From the NCBI GenBank assembly GCA_050735975.1, contig JBOHVS010000026.1, positions 1-54,217 of the forward strand: 54,217 nt of DNA. The letters run 5' to 3'. The position numbers were made by a program, and so were the translations under genes. Below, piece by piece: positions 43,674 to 52,612 of this stretch. Within the stretch, counting starts at the first letter, position 1, and the number at the start of each line of letters is the position of its first letter. The DNA is from DATMBL01 sp050735975 (GTDB taxonomy: Bacteria; Desulfobacterota; Binatia; UBA9968). The notes beneath the pieces are model-generated. The model saw only the letters and a list, made by a program, of their open reading frames with translations. It had not been told where the DNA came from and made no database searches.

Positions 43674-44115
43674 GTTTCACGGACCAGTCGTAAGGAATTG
43701 CCGGCGTGAACGGATCCAACCGCATCATTTCATCCGGGTCATGAGGTTCAGTCGCGCAGTTCGCAAGGATCACCATTTTATCGCCGAACGCTTTATAGCC
43801 GTTCGCGATGCCCGGCGGCATCTGCACCAAACAATAATTATCCTCGCCGAAAAACACTTCCTGGAGCTCTCCGCGCGTCGGCGAGTTCTCCCGTAAATCG
43901 TACATAACGAGCTTCGCGCGTCCCGAAAGCACCGCATTGTTAACGGTCATCGACCTGTGCACGTGCCACGCCTTCACGACTCCCGGCCATGCGCATGAAA
44001 AGTAAATTTCACCAAACCGGGTAAAGTGAGGATCCGTCGCCTTCATCATATGCATGATCTTGCCCCGCTCATCGACGATTTGTCGCAACGGGATAATCTT
44101 GACTCCGTCAATCAT
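43666..44115 (-). CDS. RmlC-like sugar 3,5-epimerase (cupin fold)
   Basis: 149 residues of the dTDP-4-dehydrorhamnose 3,5-epimerase fold: GEIYFSCAWPGVVKAWHVHRSM (with the catalytic histidine in WHVH), VLVPPG-type LVQMPPGIANGY. Shorter than true RmlC (about 180). Its stop overlaps the heptose kinase gene and its start overlaps the next epimerase gene by eight bases, a sign of one tightly coupled operon. Expected to act on a 4-keto (heptose) nucleotide intermediate. Confidence 0.85.
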   Translation of the reverse strand: MIDGVKIIPLRQIVDERGKIMHMMKATDPHFTRFGEIYFSCAWPGVVKAWHVHRSMTVNNAVLSGRAKLVMYDLRENSPTRGELQEVFFGEDNYCLVQMPPGIANGYKAFGDKMVILANCATEPHDPDEMMRLDPFTPAIPYDWSVKHG

Positions 44116-45169
44116 GGCTCACCCCGCATCTTTCGGTATTCCAGCGCAACTCGCCATCCAAACTCCGGCTCTGTAGCAGATGGCGCAGCCACTTGAGTCG
44201 GGTAAAGCGATTATCCGAAAAAAGATCCGCGCTCAGGCCGATGGATCGAAACGACTGGTAAAGCTCCTGAGCTCCTCCTGGCGCCGACCACTGAAACTGA
44301 AACGTGGGGAAAATCCTTTCAAACTTGCTAAAGTCGGCCTTGTAGGTGCGCTGGTCCGCTCCGTCCCGGCCTTGCACTTCCAATTTGCAGCCCGGAATCG
44401 TCCCCGCGGCGATTTCGGCAAGCTCCATCACCTGGTGGTTGAGATGGTTGGCTCCAACATTGATCGCCTGGTTATGAACGTCGGCGACCGGCGCTTGTAA
44501 AATTCTCATGAAAGCCCGCGCCGCATCCTGCACGTGAACCACCGGCCGCCACGGTTTTCCATCGCTGTAGACCACGACTTTGCCTGAGGTCACGGCGGTG
44601 CCGATCAAATCGTTGAATACGGTGTCGAAACGCATTCTCGGCGACAGGCCGTAGAGAGTTCCGTTACGCAAAAAGGTGGGTGAAAAGCCGTCACCGGCCA
44701 ATGCCGCGATTGCCCGCTCGGCTAAGACTTTCGAGCGCGCGTATTCCGTTCTAGGATCGAGCGGCGACTCTTCGTTCACTACGGCGGCCTCGGACATGCC
44801 GTACATGATGCACGAGGACGAAAAAAGGAAGCGCTCGACCCCCGCCGATTTTGCCAGTTCGGCGAGACGAACGGTTCCTTCGTAGTTGATCTGCCGGGTC
44901 CACCCGGCGTCGAGATTCCCGATCGGATCGTTGCTCAGCGCGGCGAGGTGAACGACGGCATGAAAGCCTTTTAAGTCTTTGCCGGCAAGGTCGCGAATGT
45001 CCTTGGCAAGCCACGGCACCCTCACGGGGTCGGGCACCAACGTGCACTGACCAAAGTACCCGGTGTCTAAGCCCACCACGTCGTAACCCGCTTGGACGAA
45101 CATGGGAGCCATCACGGATCCCAAATAACCGTTATGCCCGGTGATCAATACTCGTGGTTGCATCGCCAT
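44108..45169 (-). CDS. NAD-dependent epimerase/dehydratase (nucleotide sugar)
   Basis: 353 residues of the extended SDR family. RVLITGHNGYLGSVMAP is the Rossmann start, VHLAALSNDPIG the conserved NAD segment and YARSK the catalytic tyrosine/lysine. In this heptose locus it is a candidate 4,6-dehydratase or 4-epimerase acting on NDP-heptose. The start is inside the 3' end of the HddC-GmhB gene by about 38 bases, suggesting translational coupling. Confidence 0.85.
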   Translation of the reverse strand: MAMQPRVLITGHNGYLGSVMAPMFVQAGYDVVGLDTGYFGQCTLVPDPVRVPWLAKDIRDLAGKDLKGFHAVVHLAALSNDPIGNLDAGWTRQINYEGTVRLAELAKSAGVERFLFSSSCIMYGMSEAAVVNEESPLDPRTEYARSKVLAERAIAALAGDGFSPTFLRNGTLYGLSPRMRFDTVFNDLIGTAVTSGKVVVYSDGKPWRPVVHVQDAARAFMRILQAPVADVHNQAINVGANHLNHQVMELAEIAAGTIPGCKLEVQGRDGADQRTYKADFSKFERIFPTFQFQWSAPGGAQELYQSFRSIGLSADLFSDNRFTRLKWLRHLLQSRSLDGELRWNTERCGVSHD

Positions 45170-46388
45170 TTTCGCCTTTCGCCGAATCACAGGTGAGCTG
45201 ATCTTCTACCCATCGAATGAGCGGCTTATCGTCGGAAACTCGAAAAAACGGACAACCGGCCTGCTCGGCGGCCTCTCCGTCGCGCTCGTCGTCGCCGATA
45301 AAAAACGTCCGGCTTAAGTCAAGATGGAAATCCCGCTGGGCTCGAAACAGCATGCCGGGTCTCGGCTTTCGGCAGTCGCAACCGGCGTTCCAATCGTGAG
45401 GACAATAATAAATCGCATCGATGTGACCGCCGGATTCCTGCGCTGCTTGTTTCATTCGCCGGTGAATGTTGTTGAGCTCGGCCCCGGTCATCGCCCCGCG
45501 CGCGATCCCCGCCTGGTTTGAAACGACAATGACCCGATAGTCGTTCTCATGGAGCAAACGCAGCGCCGTTTGCGCGCCGGCCAACCAATCGAATTCTTTC
45601 CAGGAACAAACGTAATGAGCGCGCGGCGGTTTTTTGTTGAGAACGCCGTCGCGGTCGAGAATGATCGCTTTTCGGCGCGCAAAAAACTGTTCGGTCAGCG
45701 GCAGCCTGCGATGCGACCCCACGCTGTAGTACCGGTGGTCGCTCACGAATCCGAGCAGTTGTCTTTCTTCCGCCAAGCGGGGATAAACCGCGGTCTCGAA
45801 CAGACAATTTTCTCGGCCCAGCAAGCCGACAATGTCTTTGTCCAGGATTGCATAACTGATTTCTACCCCGTTCAAATCCGGATGGCTGCAGCTCTTGTCG
45901 TAAATCGAAACGTTGCCATCGGCTTCCACCCGCACGCTGTTCTGCGTATAACCGTCTTTGTTGCTGTACACCGTAATCATGGCGGCGGCGCCGCTCTCCT
46001 GGAAGCGCTGCCACATAGGTTTGAATCGCATCGGCCAATAATTGTCGCAGTACATGAGCAGAAAGCGCGGATCTAAATAAGGCGCCGCGAGTTTGACCCG
46101 CCTCCCTGTATCGTCGTCCACTCCGCTCACTGAATACTCGATGCGCACGCCCCAGCGACGGCCGTTTCCGAAATAGTCGCGGATCACATCCGGGAGGTAA
46201 CCCAGCAACAGGAGGACGCGCTCAAATCCTTGCTCGCGCAACTGCTCGATCTGGTACTCCAGGAAAGGCTTTCCGCAGATCTCCACCATCGGTTTGGGAC
46301 GCGTGTCGGTCAAGGGCCGCAGGCGCGCTCCGCGTCCGCCGGCGAGGATTACAGCTTGGGTGGGTCGCGCGACGTTTTGTACGCTCAC
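45132..46388 (-). CDS. Fusion: heptose-1-P guanylyltransferase (HddC) + heptose-bisphosphate phosphatase (GmhB)
   Basis: 418 residues in one chain. The N-terminal half is a nucleotidyltransferase (VILAGGRGARLRPLTDTRPKP, 13-33). The C-terminal half is a HAD phosphatase beginning near residue 238 with DRDGVL (245-250), NQAGIARG, and the GmhB zinc motif CPHDWNAGCDC. GmhB strips the 7-phosphate and HddC attaches GMP; fusing these consecutive enzymes is unusual and channels the intermediate. Start GTG at 46388 after GGAGGA. Confidence 0.88.
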   Translation of the reverse strand: MSVQNVARPTQAVILAGGRGARLRPLTDTRPKPMVEICGKPFLEYQIEQLREQGFERVLLLLGYLPDVIRDYFGNGRRWGVRIEYSVSGVDDDTGRRVKLAAPYLDPRFLLMYCDNYWPMRFKPMWQRFQESGAAAMITVYSNKDGYTQNSVRVEADGNVSIYDKSCSHPDLNGVEISYAILDKDIVGLLGRENCLFETAVYPRLAEERQLLGFVSDHRYYSVGSHRRLPLTEQFFARRKAIILDRDGVLNKKPPRAHYVCSWKEFDWLAGAQTALRLLHENDYRVIVVSNQAGIARGAMTGAELNNIHRRMKQAAQESGGHIDAIYYCPHDWNAGCDCRKPRPGMLFRAQRDFHLDLSRTFFIGDDERDGEAAEQAGCPFFRVSDDKPLIRWVEDQLTCDSAKGENGDATTSIDHRA

Positions 46389-46403
46389 GGGATCTTCCTC
46401 CGC

Positions 46404-47024
46404 TCATCCCAACGCGCGCGCGCGGACATGCAGAGTCTCGGCACGGTCCGCCGCCAAACAGGCGGTCAAAAGGTGGCATAGCAGGCCCTGTGCGCTCTCG
46501 ACCAGACCATAGGCTCCCTTGCTCGTGGGCAAAAGCAGGCGTTCGTCAACCATCGTCTTTAGAGCGCCGCCGTCAAAGCCCAAAAATCCGATCGTAACCA
46601 CGCCGCTCGCGCGGGCCATCTCCACCGCACGGATCAGATTGGGCGAGTTCCCGCTGGCTGAAATAACTACGAGGACGTCGCCCGGCCTGGCAAAATTCTC
46701 CAGTTGCCCGGAGAAAGAGCGCTCATATCCTTCGTCATTGGCGAGAGCGGTGAGCCACGATACGTTGTCAGTGAGACTGACGACTCGAATCGGCAACTGG
46801 CCCGAAGTTTTGGTCGCCTTTCCGAGATCATTAGCCCAGTGAGAGGCCGTCGACGCGCTGCCGCCGTTTCCCGCTAGATAGATCATAGCTTTGCGGTCCC
46901 GTGCCTGGCGCAAGGTATGAAATACTTGCTCGACTTCTTTGAGATCCAAACGGCCCAGGAGCTCGAAGAATTCCTGCACGAAATCTGCGGCAATTTGCCG
47001 CACAGGGCAATTTGAAGTGCGCAT
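46404..47024 (-). CDS. gmhA: Phosphoheptose isomerase, SIS domain
   Basis: 206 residues of the GmhA/SIS fold: IYLAGNGGSASTASHWANDL, VVISASGNSPNLIRAVEMA and FLGFDGG. GmhA converts sedoheptulose-7-phosphate into heptose-7-phosphate, the first step to GDP-heptose. It is directly upstream of the HddC-GmhB fusion (15-base gap), with a strong GGAGGA ribosome site before the ATG. Confidence 0.92.
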   Translation of the reverse strand: MRTSNCPVRQIAADFVQEFFELLGRLDLKEVEQVFHTLRQARDRKAMIYLAGNGGSASTASHWANDLGKATKTSGQLPIRVVSLTDNVSWLTALANDEGYERSFSGQLENFARPGDVLVVISASGNSPNLIRAVEMARASGVVTIGFLGFDGGALKTMVDERLLLPTSKGAYGLVESAQGLLCHLLTACLAADRAETLHVRARALG

Positions 47025-47065
47025 GCCTTCCTCCGGTGAAATTCTGGATGGAATCTAAATAAGAA

Positions 47066-48322
47066 TCAGGATCCAACCTTGGCCGGGCGGCGGTAGCCGT
47101 CATCGGCGTCCTGGGCGAGAAGATTTGACCAGTTTGCCCATCGTCGCGTTAGTCTCATTCCGGCTTCGAAACTAAACTGAGGCTGGTATCCAAGCATTCT
47201 CTTTGCTTTGTCAATTCGGAATACCGTTTTGGTCTGGTATAAGCGGATTGTCAGAGGATCGAGAGGCTCCAACGGCTTTTCGTTTTTACTGGATGTGAGT
47301 TGCGCCTGCGCGGCCGCTTTTCGTTTGAGCGCGGCTTTTTTGAGAGATTGCCGATAACCTGCGGAAACGAACCGTCTTGTGAGCTGCCGGAGTAACTCCG
47401 CCTCGCGAGTTCGCAAAAGCCTGCGGCGAATTTCCGGCTCAGAAAAAACAAGTCTCACGCCCTCGTTTAAAAGACTCGGCCGTTTTTGTTGGCTGGCCTT
47501 GTAAGCCGCCCGAGCCTCCTCGGCTGACATGTTCACGGTGGCGGATACTCCCAGCATGCTTTCGAAGCGGGCGTAGAACACCTTCCAGGTGATCGGTCGC
47601 TCAGCTGCGATTAGGAACGTTTCACCAATAGCTTCCTTTCTGACCGAAGCTACCATCATCGCGCTGACGAGGTCATCGACATAAACGGGGCTACAGAGGC
47701 CATCGCCGCCGTCGATCAAAATCAGTCTTTCGCTCTTCAATCGCTGCAAGACGTTTTGCGTCCAAACCGTCGCATACGGACCATAGACTTCGGCAGGCTG
47801 AAGCACAGTCACCGGCAGGCCCCAACGTTGGCCGTAATGCATCACGAGCTTCTCCGCATCGAGCTTACTGTCCGGATAGACGCTGCCCAGATAGCGTCGC
47901 GGCGCGCGTTCATCGAGGTCTCCATCCGGCGTAACTCCATAGACCAGCACCGTACTGAGATGCACGAGCCTGCCGATGCGTTTTGTAATCGCGGCGTTTA
48001 AAACGTACTGCGTCCCTTGAAGGTTGACGGCGCGTTGTTGTTCCTCGGTTCCCGTATTCCCATACGCGCAATGAAAAATTACGTCACAGCCATCAGCGGC
48101 TCGCGCAACACTTTCGGGATCTGTTACGTCGCCGCGGACGAACTCGATCGGAAATCGCGCGATTCGACAGGCTCCCGGCAAATTTCTAACCAGAACACGA
48201 ATGCTGACCCAGCATTCGGTCGAGAGTCTTTCGACCAAGCGGCCGCCGATAAACCCGGTTCCACCGGTAACAAGGACCCTCTTACCCGCAAGCGCGTCTT
48301 TGGCCTGCTGCAGACTCTTCAT
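47066..48322 (-). CDS. NAD-dependent epimerase/dehydratase with long C-terminal tail
   Basis: 418 residues from ATG 48322 (GAGG seven bases upstream). The Rossmann motif is VLVTGGTGFIGGRLV, YPDSK the catalytic pair, and LIAAERPITWKVFY is mid-chain. The tail (about 100 residues, lysine/alanine-rich, RKAAAQAQL and a final MLGYQPQF motif) is longer than usual. It likely modifies a nucleotide sugar; the product is unknown. Confidence 0.82.
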   Translation of the reverse strand: MKSLQQAKDALAGKRVLVTGGTGFIGGRLVERLSTECWVSIRVLVRNLPGACRIARFPIEFVRGDVTDPESVARAADGCDVIFHCAYGNTGTEEQQRAVNLQGTQYVLNAAITKRIGRLVHLSTVLVYGVTPDGDLDERAPRRYLGSVYPDSKLDAEKLVMHYGQRWGLPVTVLQPAEVYGPYATVWTQNVLQRLKSERLILIDGGDGLCSPVYVDDLVSAMMVASVRKEAIGETFLIAAERPITWKVFYARFESMLGVSATVNMSAEEARAAYKASQQKRPSLLNEGVRLVFSEPEIRRRLLRTREAELLRQLTRRFVSAGYRQSLKKAALKRKAAAQAQLTSSKNEKPLEPLDPLTIRLYQTKTVFRIDKAKRMLGYQPQFSFEAGMRLTRRWANWSNLLAQDADDGYRRPAKVGS

Positions 48323-48330
48323 AGCCGACC

Positions 48331-49392
48331 TCAAAAGGACCATGGGTGCCTGAGACACCGCCGAGTTTCGTAACACCTTTCAATAAGTTGAATCGTTTTT
48401 CGCGCCTCTTGACCGGTAACGAAAGGCTCCCGGCTTGCTTGAATCGCCTCTGCAAAATCCTCTATTTCACGATGGAACGCTTCTTCGAAGGTCGCGACGC
48501 CTCCGTCCTGTAAAACTCGCCCGAGGAGAAACACCTCCTGACCGTTCAGTTCGAGGCGTAATTCCGGGTTCTCGGTCCACAGCTGGACTTCCAATTGGCC
48601 GCGCTCGCCCGTAATGATGAAGCTGTTTCTCAGATTGCGCGTGCGGCTTAACTCAACGGCGCCGGCAGCGCCGTTTGCCAGCTCGAGGTAGATCTCGCAG
48701 TTGGCCTCCACTCCTCCCATTGAATCGTCGACGTAGGCGGCGGTTTTGCAGCTGCCTAGCCACCACAACAGCAGATCAAGCGTGTGAGCGCCAAAATCCA
48801 TGAGCACGCCTCCACCCGCTGTTCGCCTATAAAACAAGTAATCGGATTCGACCGGCCACTTGAAAATAACCCCCATCCGTAGATCAAAACTGTTAATGTT
48901 TCCGAGCAGACCTGCCGCCAAGAATTGCTTCACAAACTGACAAGCAGAGAAAAATCGAAACTCCAAACCGACGGCTAAGATGGCCCCGCGGGAGTGGGCG
49001 GCATCGATCATCGCGTCGCATTCGCTGGTTTTCAAAGCCATGGGCTTTTCCACAAAAACGTGGATCCCATGCCGTAAAAGTTCGATCGCAACCGGCGCGT
49101 GAAGATGGTTCGGCAGCGCTACAACGGCGGCGTCTACGGCGCCGATGATCTTGCGGTAGTCGTCCACCACGAAGGGCACCGCGTAAGCCTTTGCCAACGC
49201 TTCGGCGCGGGCCAGCGATTTGTCCACGAGAATTTCGGCTGTCATCCGATCGGAGCCGGATATAATCGGCAAATGGTTAATCGTTGTGATCGCGCCGCAG
49301 CCGATGATGGCAAGCTTGAGCTTGCCGTCCGGGGCTGGAAAGATCGTCTCAGCCAAAGGCGAACCGGTGTTTGTAACCCGCATAGAGTTCAT
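48331..49392 (-). CDS. Gfo/Idh/MocA family oxidoreductase
   Basis: 353 residues from ATG 49392. KLAIIGCGAITTINHLP is the NAD(P)-binding start, VEKPMALKTSECDAMIDAA the EKP motif, and DFGAHTLDLLLWWLG the catalytic region. A longer ORF to 49809 is spurious because it overlaps the wzm gene. Homologues oxidise or reduce nucleotide sugars (WlbA-type). It is eight bases upstream of the epimerase at 47066-48322. Confidence 0.88.
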   Translation of the reverse strand: MNSMRVTNTGSPLAETIFPAPDGKLKLAIIGCGAITTINHLPIISGSDRMTAEILVDKSLARAEALAKAYAVPFVVDDYRKIIGAVDAAVVALPNHLHAPVAIELLRHGIHVFVEKPMALKTSECDAMIDAAHSRGAILAVGLEFRFFSACQFVKQFLAAGLLGNINSFDLRMGVIFKWPVESDYLFYRRTAGGGVLMDFGAHTLDLLLWWLGSCKTAAYVDDSMGGVEANCEIYLELANGAAGAVELSRTRNLRNSFIITGERGQLEVQLWTENPELRLELNGQEVFLLGRVLQDGGVATFEEAFHREIEDFAEAIQASREPFVTGQEARKTIQLIERCYETRRCLRHPWSF

Positions 49393-49451
49393 AGGATGCC
49401 TCGTCTTTGGGGACTGGAGTGCCCTCTCTGTCTCTATCTTTGTCTTTCCGG

Positions 49452-50288
49452 TCAGATAATATCGGCGAAACTTCTCTCCATCCGCCGGAAATAAAGGGCG
49501 GCGCCAACGAGCAGCGTCAAGGCAGCGAGCGAAGAAACAACAATCATCGGTCCGGGCGCCGAACCCGTCTCCAGCAATGCCCAGCGAAACCCTTCCACGA
49601 CGCCTACCATAGGATTGATCCCGTATAGCGTTCTCCAGGGTTCGGCTAACAGACTGCTCGGGTAGGCAATCGGTGTGGCAAACAGCCAACACTGAATGAG
49701 AAAAGGGACCGTATAGCGGACGTCGCGGAAGTGGACATTCAGCGCCGCAAGTCCGATTCCGACTCCTAGCGAAGTGACCAGCGCCAGGAGAAGGAAAGCC
49801 GGGATCCAAAATAGGTGCACGCCCGGATAGATCCCGTAGTAAAGCATCATGCCAAGAAGCACGATGAATGACGGCACAAAGTCGATGAGCCCTCCCAACA
49901 CCGATGCGATGGGAATAGTCAACCGTGGGAAGTAAACCTTGTTGATCAAGTTCGAGCTGTTCACCAGGCTGTTGGAAGCTTGACCGACGCCGTTAGCGAA
50001 GAACGTCCATGGTATGAGCGCCGCATAGGAGAAAATCGGGTACGGAACTCCGTCCGAGGGCATTTTGGCCAGTTGGCCGAAGAAGAGACTGAAAATTACC
50101 ATTGTAAAGAACGGCTGAAGGACGGCCCAGGCAACCCCCAGCACCGTCTGTTTGTAGCGCACTTTCACATCGCGCCATATTAGAAAGTAAAGCAGCTCGC
50201 GATATTCCCACAGTTCATGCAACCTGACAGAAACCCACCCTCGGGATGCGGTGATGCGAACGGCTGGGATTTCGTGGGTCGAACTCAT
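49452..50288 (-). CDS. wzm: O-antigen/capsule ABC exporter permease Wzm
   Basis: 278 residues of the ABC-2 type. Six membrane segments can be traced (AVLQPFFTMVIFSLFFGQLA, YAALIPWTFFANGV, DFVPSFIVLLGMMLYYGIY, FWIPAFLLLALVTSLGVGIG, FLIQCWLFATPIAYP, MIVVSSLAALTLLVGAAL). Conserved WRDVKVRYKQTVLGVAWAV precedes them. With Wzt it exports the completed glycan. The start ATG 50288 has AGGAG upstream; an extended start at 50339 is less likely. Confidence 0.92.
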   Translation of the reverse strand: MSSTHEIPAVRITASRGWVSVRLHELWEYRELLYFLIWRDVKVRYKQTVLGVAWAVLQPFFTMVIFSLFFGQLAKMPSDGVPYPIFSYAALIPWTFFANGVGQASNSLVNSSNLINKVYFPRLTIPIASVLGGLIDFVPSFIVLLGMMLYYGIYPGVHLFWIPAFLLLALVTSLGVGIGLAALNVHFRDVRYTVPFLIQCWLFATPIAYPSSLLAEPWRTLYGINPMVGVVEGFRWALLETGSAPGPMIVVSSLAALTLLVGAALYFRRMERSFADII

Positions 50289-50377
50289 GCAATACTCCTG
50301 GGCAGGATTATTCAGAGACGCGCCGCTGCGTCTCACCATGGCGCACGAGAAGGTGCCGGCTCCAAGTTTCTGTTCCT

Positions 50378-51190
50378 TTACGATTGCGGCTGAGGCTCAG
50401 GTTCAGGGAGAGTGCTCGGCTCAACCTTAGCCTTAACCTCAGCCTGGCTTGGATTCAGGGCCGATCCCGGCAGCCTTTGAATCGCGCCGAGGTAATGGGT
50501 GCATAACCACGGGATCTTTTCGAGCAGATCGCAGATCATCCATGAATAGGGAGCAAGCAGACGGGCAACCGGGGGAGCCAATGTAATCTTTTGAAGCGTG
50601 ACGCGACATGCGGGGAAAAGCTTCGCGATCTCCTGCTTTTTCACACCGAGAACGTCCGGGTTTCGCGGGTTGTTGACGTGAAAATCGTACCAGAGAATTC
50701 GCCCGGTTCGTTTAAGCACCCGGAGCATCTCCCCGGCGATCTGCGCTCTCAGTTCCGGATCCAAAATCGAGGTAAAAACCGTCGCCTGAAGCACGACGTC
50801 GAAGCTTTCATCTGGAAAAGACAGATGCGCCGCATTTGCCTGTTGCAGCTTCACGCCTTTCGGGCAGAGTCTCTCCGCTAGCGCCACACGATCCTTCAGC
50901 AGATCGATGCCGGTCAGATTCTCGGGGGTCGCGCCCCACTTTATGAATTCCCTCAGCCAATGACCGTTTCCGCAACCAATTTCCAGTATGGTCCTCGAGT
51001 AAAGAGGCGCCATCCCATGTCGCTCGATCGCCCCCAAAAACCGACGCTCCAATTGCTGCACAATGAAGAGATGACCATCATCAAACCACGAGTAGCGCTC
51101 GCTTCCCGCGGGGCGGCGTTCGTAGGCTTCGCGGATCCGAGCGTTTTCGACCTGGACGGATTCCGTAGGAAGAATGTTTTCCGTCTTCAT
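50378..51190 (-). CDS. SAM-dependent methyltransferase with repeat-derived C-terminal tail
   Basis: 270 residues from ATG 51190. Motif I TILEIGCGNGHWLREF, then LTGIDLLKDRVALAE and FDVVLQATVFTSI. The last 30 residues (AEVKAKVEPSTLPEPEPQPQ) come from an AACCTTAGCCTTAACCTCAGCC word repeat read through in frame. The start overlaps the stop of the adjacent oxidoreductase fragment (TAATG). A sugar or lipid modification role is expected. Confidence 0.78.
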   Translation of the reverse strand: MKTENILPTESVQVENARIREAYERRPAGSERYSWFDDGHLFIVQQLERRFLGAIERHGMAPLYSRTILEIGCGNGHWLREFIKWGATPENLTGIDLLKDRVALAERLCPKGVKLQQANAAHLSFPDESFDVVLQATVFTSILDPELRAQIAGEMLRVLKRTGRILWYDFHVNNPRNPDVLGVKKQEIAKLFPACRVTLQKITLAPPVARLLAPYSWMICDLLEKIPWLCTHYLGAIQRLPGSALNPSQAEVKAKVEPSTLPEPEPQPQS

Positions 51191-51417
51191 TACAAACTCA
51201 AGAAGCGCGCCTGACCGAGCCTTGAGCATCTGATGCGCTTTGGATAAACCGCTGCGCATCGCACACCCGATCGATGACTGTGGCGAACTTCTGATCGAAC
51301 GGTTGCGCATTGCACTTGTAAATCCAAAGCGTTCCGCTCGTGGAAGTTACGAATCAGGTTTTGACCCCAGTACCCTGCGCCGATGCAGGCTATCTTGGGT
51401 GCAGTGTCGTCAGCCAT
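51190..51417 (-). pseudogene. Decayed Gfo/Idh/MocA oxidoreductase fragment
   Basis: The 75-codon frame starts MADDTAPKIACIGAGYWGQNLIRNFHE, matching the N-terminus of WlbA-type oxidoreductases, then loses similarity. The +1 frame from about 51337 gives LWIYKCNAQPFDQKFATVID, again similar to the family continuation, so a frameshift is likely. The rest (about 250 codons) is missing. The ATG overlaps the end of the glycosyltransferase gene and its stop overlaps the methyltransferase start. A functional copy is at 48331. Confidence 0.6.
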
Positions 51418-52486
51418 ACGAATTCTCCCGCGACTGACGAGATCTCGGAGCTGACGACCGCGTCAGTGTCGAAAACGCGTCGGAGGGAGCGCGCCGCAGG
51501 ACCACAAAGTCGATGAAGCCGTAAAGAAACCCGATACCGTAGCCGAAATGGTAACAAGCGAACACGAGCGGCAGGATGGGCAAAAACCTCCATCCGTGCC
51601 GGGCGGCAGTCGCGCTTGAGGCGAAAAAATTGCAAGACAGATACTGAACGACCATGCCGAGCCAAACCCATAAAGCTAGAGGATAGAAAAGTCCGACGAC
51701 GGGCAGTACGAGCAGGCAAAAGACAAAGCTCCCCGGCACCAGATGCCGCAGCGAAGCAGGCTTTCGGTGCTTCTGAACAACGCGAATCTTCCAGTAGCCA
51801 TACTGCATATATTGGCGGAAAAGCGCTGACAGGCTGGCCCGCGGATGGTACCAGCTTTTGATGCGCGGAGACTGCCAGATTTTTCCTCCGGCGCGCGTGA
51901 GCCGCAAATTAAGTTCATCGTCTTGATTTCTTATTAACGCCTCATCGAACAGGCCGACCTGCTCAAAGACTTCCCGCCGGTAAAAACCGCCAAACACCGT
52001 ATCGGCTGGCCCTTCGTAATAGGCGTCGTGCCAACGGGCTCCGCCGGCCGAGAACCGGCTGTGATGAGCAATGGCGATGGCTTTTTGTAGCCACGACTGT
52101 CCTTGACAGATCATGCTGCCACCGACATTGTCCGCTCCTCTTTGTTCTAAGACTTCCAGGCTGATTCGCAGGTAATCGGGCGCATAATGGTTGTGGGCCC
52201 CCATGATGGCAATGTAACGGCCGCGTGCCTGAGAAATCCCTGCGTTGATTCCGCGCGACGTCATGCGATCAGGGTTATCGATAATCTTCAGTCTTTGATC
52301 GGCCCGGGCTAGATTTTCGAGAATCTCGCGGGTTCCATCGTCCGACATTCCGTCAGCGATAAGAACCTCGAAGTCGTGCGGAATCCCCTCTTGAGACAGA
52401 ACTGTCCGGATACAATCTGCGATGTGCGCCTTTTCGTTCCGGCAAGGGATGACGACCGATATCAGCGGGTGCGCTTGTGGTGTCAT
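51410..52486 (-). CDS. Family 2 glycosyltransferase (ExoA-like, membrane-anchored)
   Basis: 358 residues. The N-terminal GT2 domain shows SVVIPCRNEKAHIADC, LIADGMSDDGTREI, IMGAHNHYAPDYL and NQDDELNLRL. Two or three hydrophobic segments follow (SFVFCLLVLPVVGLFYPLAL; LPILPLVFACYHFGYGIGFL). It likely adds a sugar to a lipid-linked acceptor. It is the first gene on the minus strand of the polysaccharide block. Confidence 0.88.
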   Translation of the reverse strand: MTPQAHPLISVVIPCRNEKAHIADCIRTVLSQEGIPHDFEVLIADGMSDDGTREILENLARADQRLKIIDNPDRMTSRGINAGISQARGRYIAIMGAHNHYAPDYLRISLEVLEQRGADNVGGSMICQGQSWLQKAIAIAHHSRFSAGGARWHDAYYEGPADTVFGGFYRREVFEQVGLFDEALIRNQDDELNLRLTRAGGKIWQSPRIKSWYHPRASLSALFRQYMQYGYWKIRVVQKHRKPASLRHLVPGSFVFCLLVLPVVGLFYPLALWVWLGMVVQYLSCNFFASSATAARHGWRFLPILPLVFACYHFGYGIGFLYGFIDFVVLRRAPSDAFSTLTRSSAPRSRQSRENSYG

Positions 52487-52612
52487 AATTTGGCAAAATC
52501 GATGACAGTTGTATGAAAAACAGGTCAGGTAGGATCAGACTAGTGTCGGGTTGACCCAACACTCCATGGTTAGTGTCTCAAAGGTGAGAAGTCCGCGCTA
52601 AAGGATTTTTAT

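Noticed and set aside
49393..49809. N-terminal extension of the Gfo/Idh/MocA gene to 49809
   Set aside because: It would overlap the wzm gene by 358 bases and reads as arginine-rich nonsense; the ATG at 49392 starts just before the Rossmann motif.
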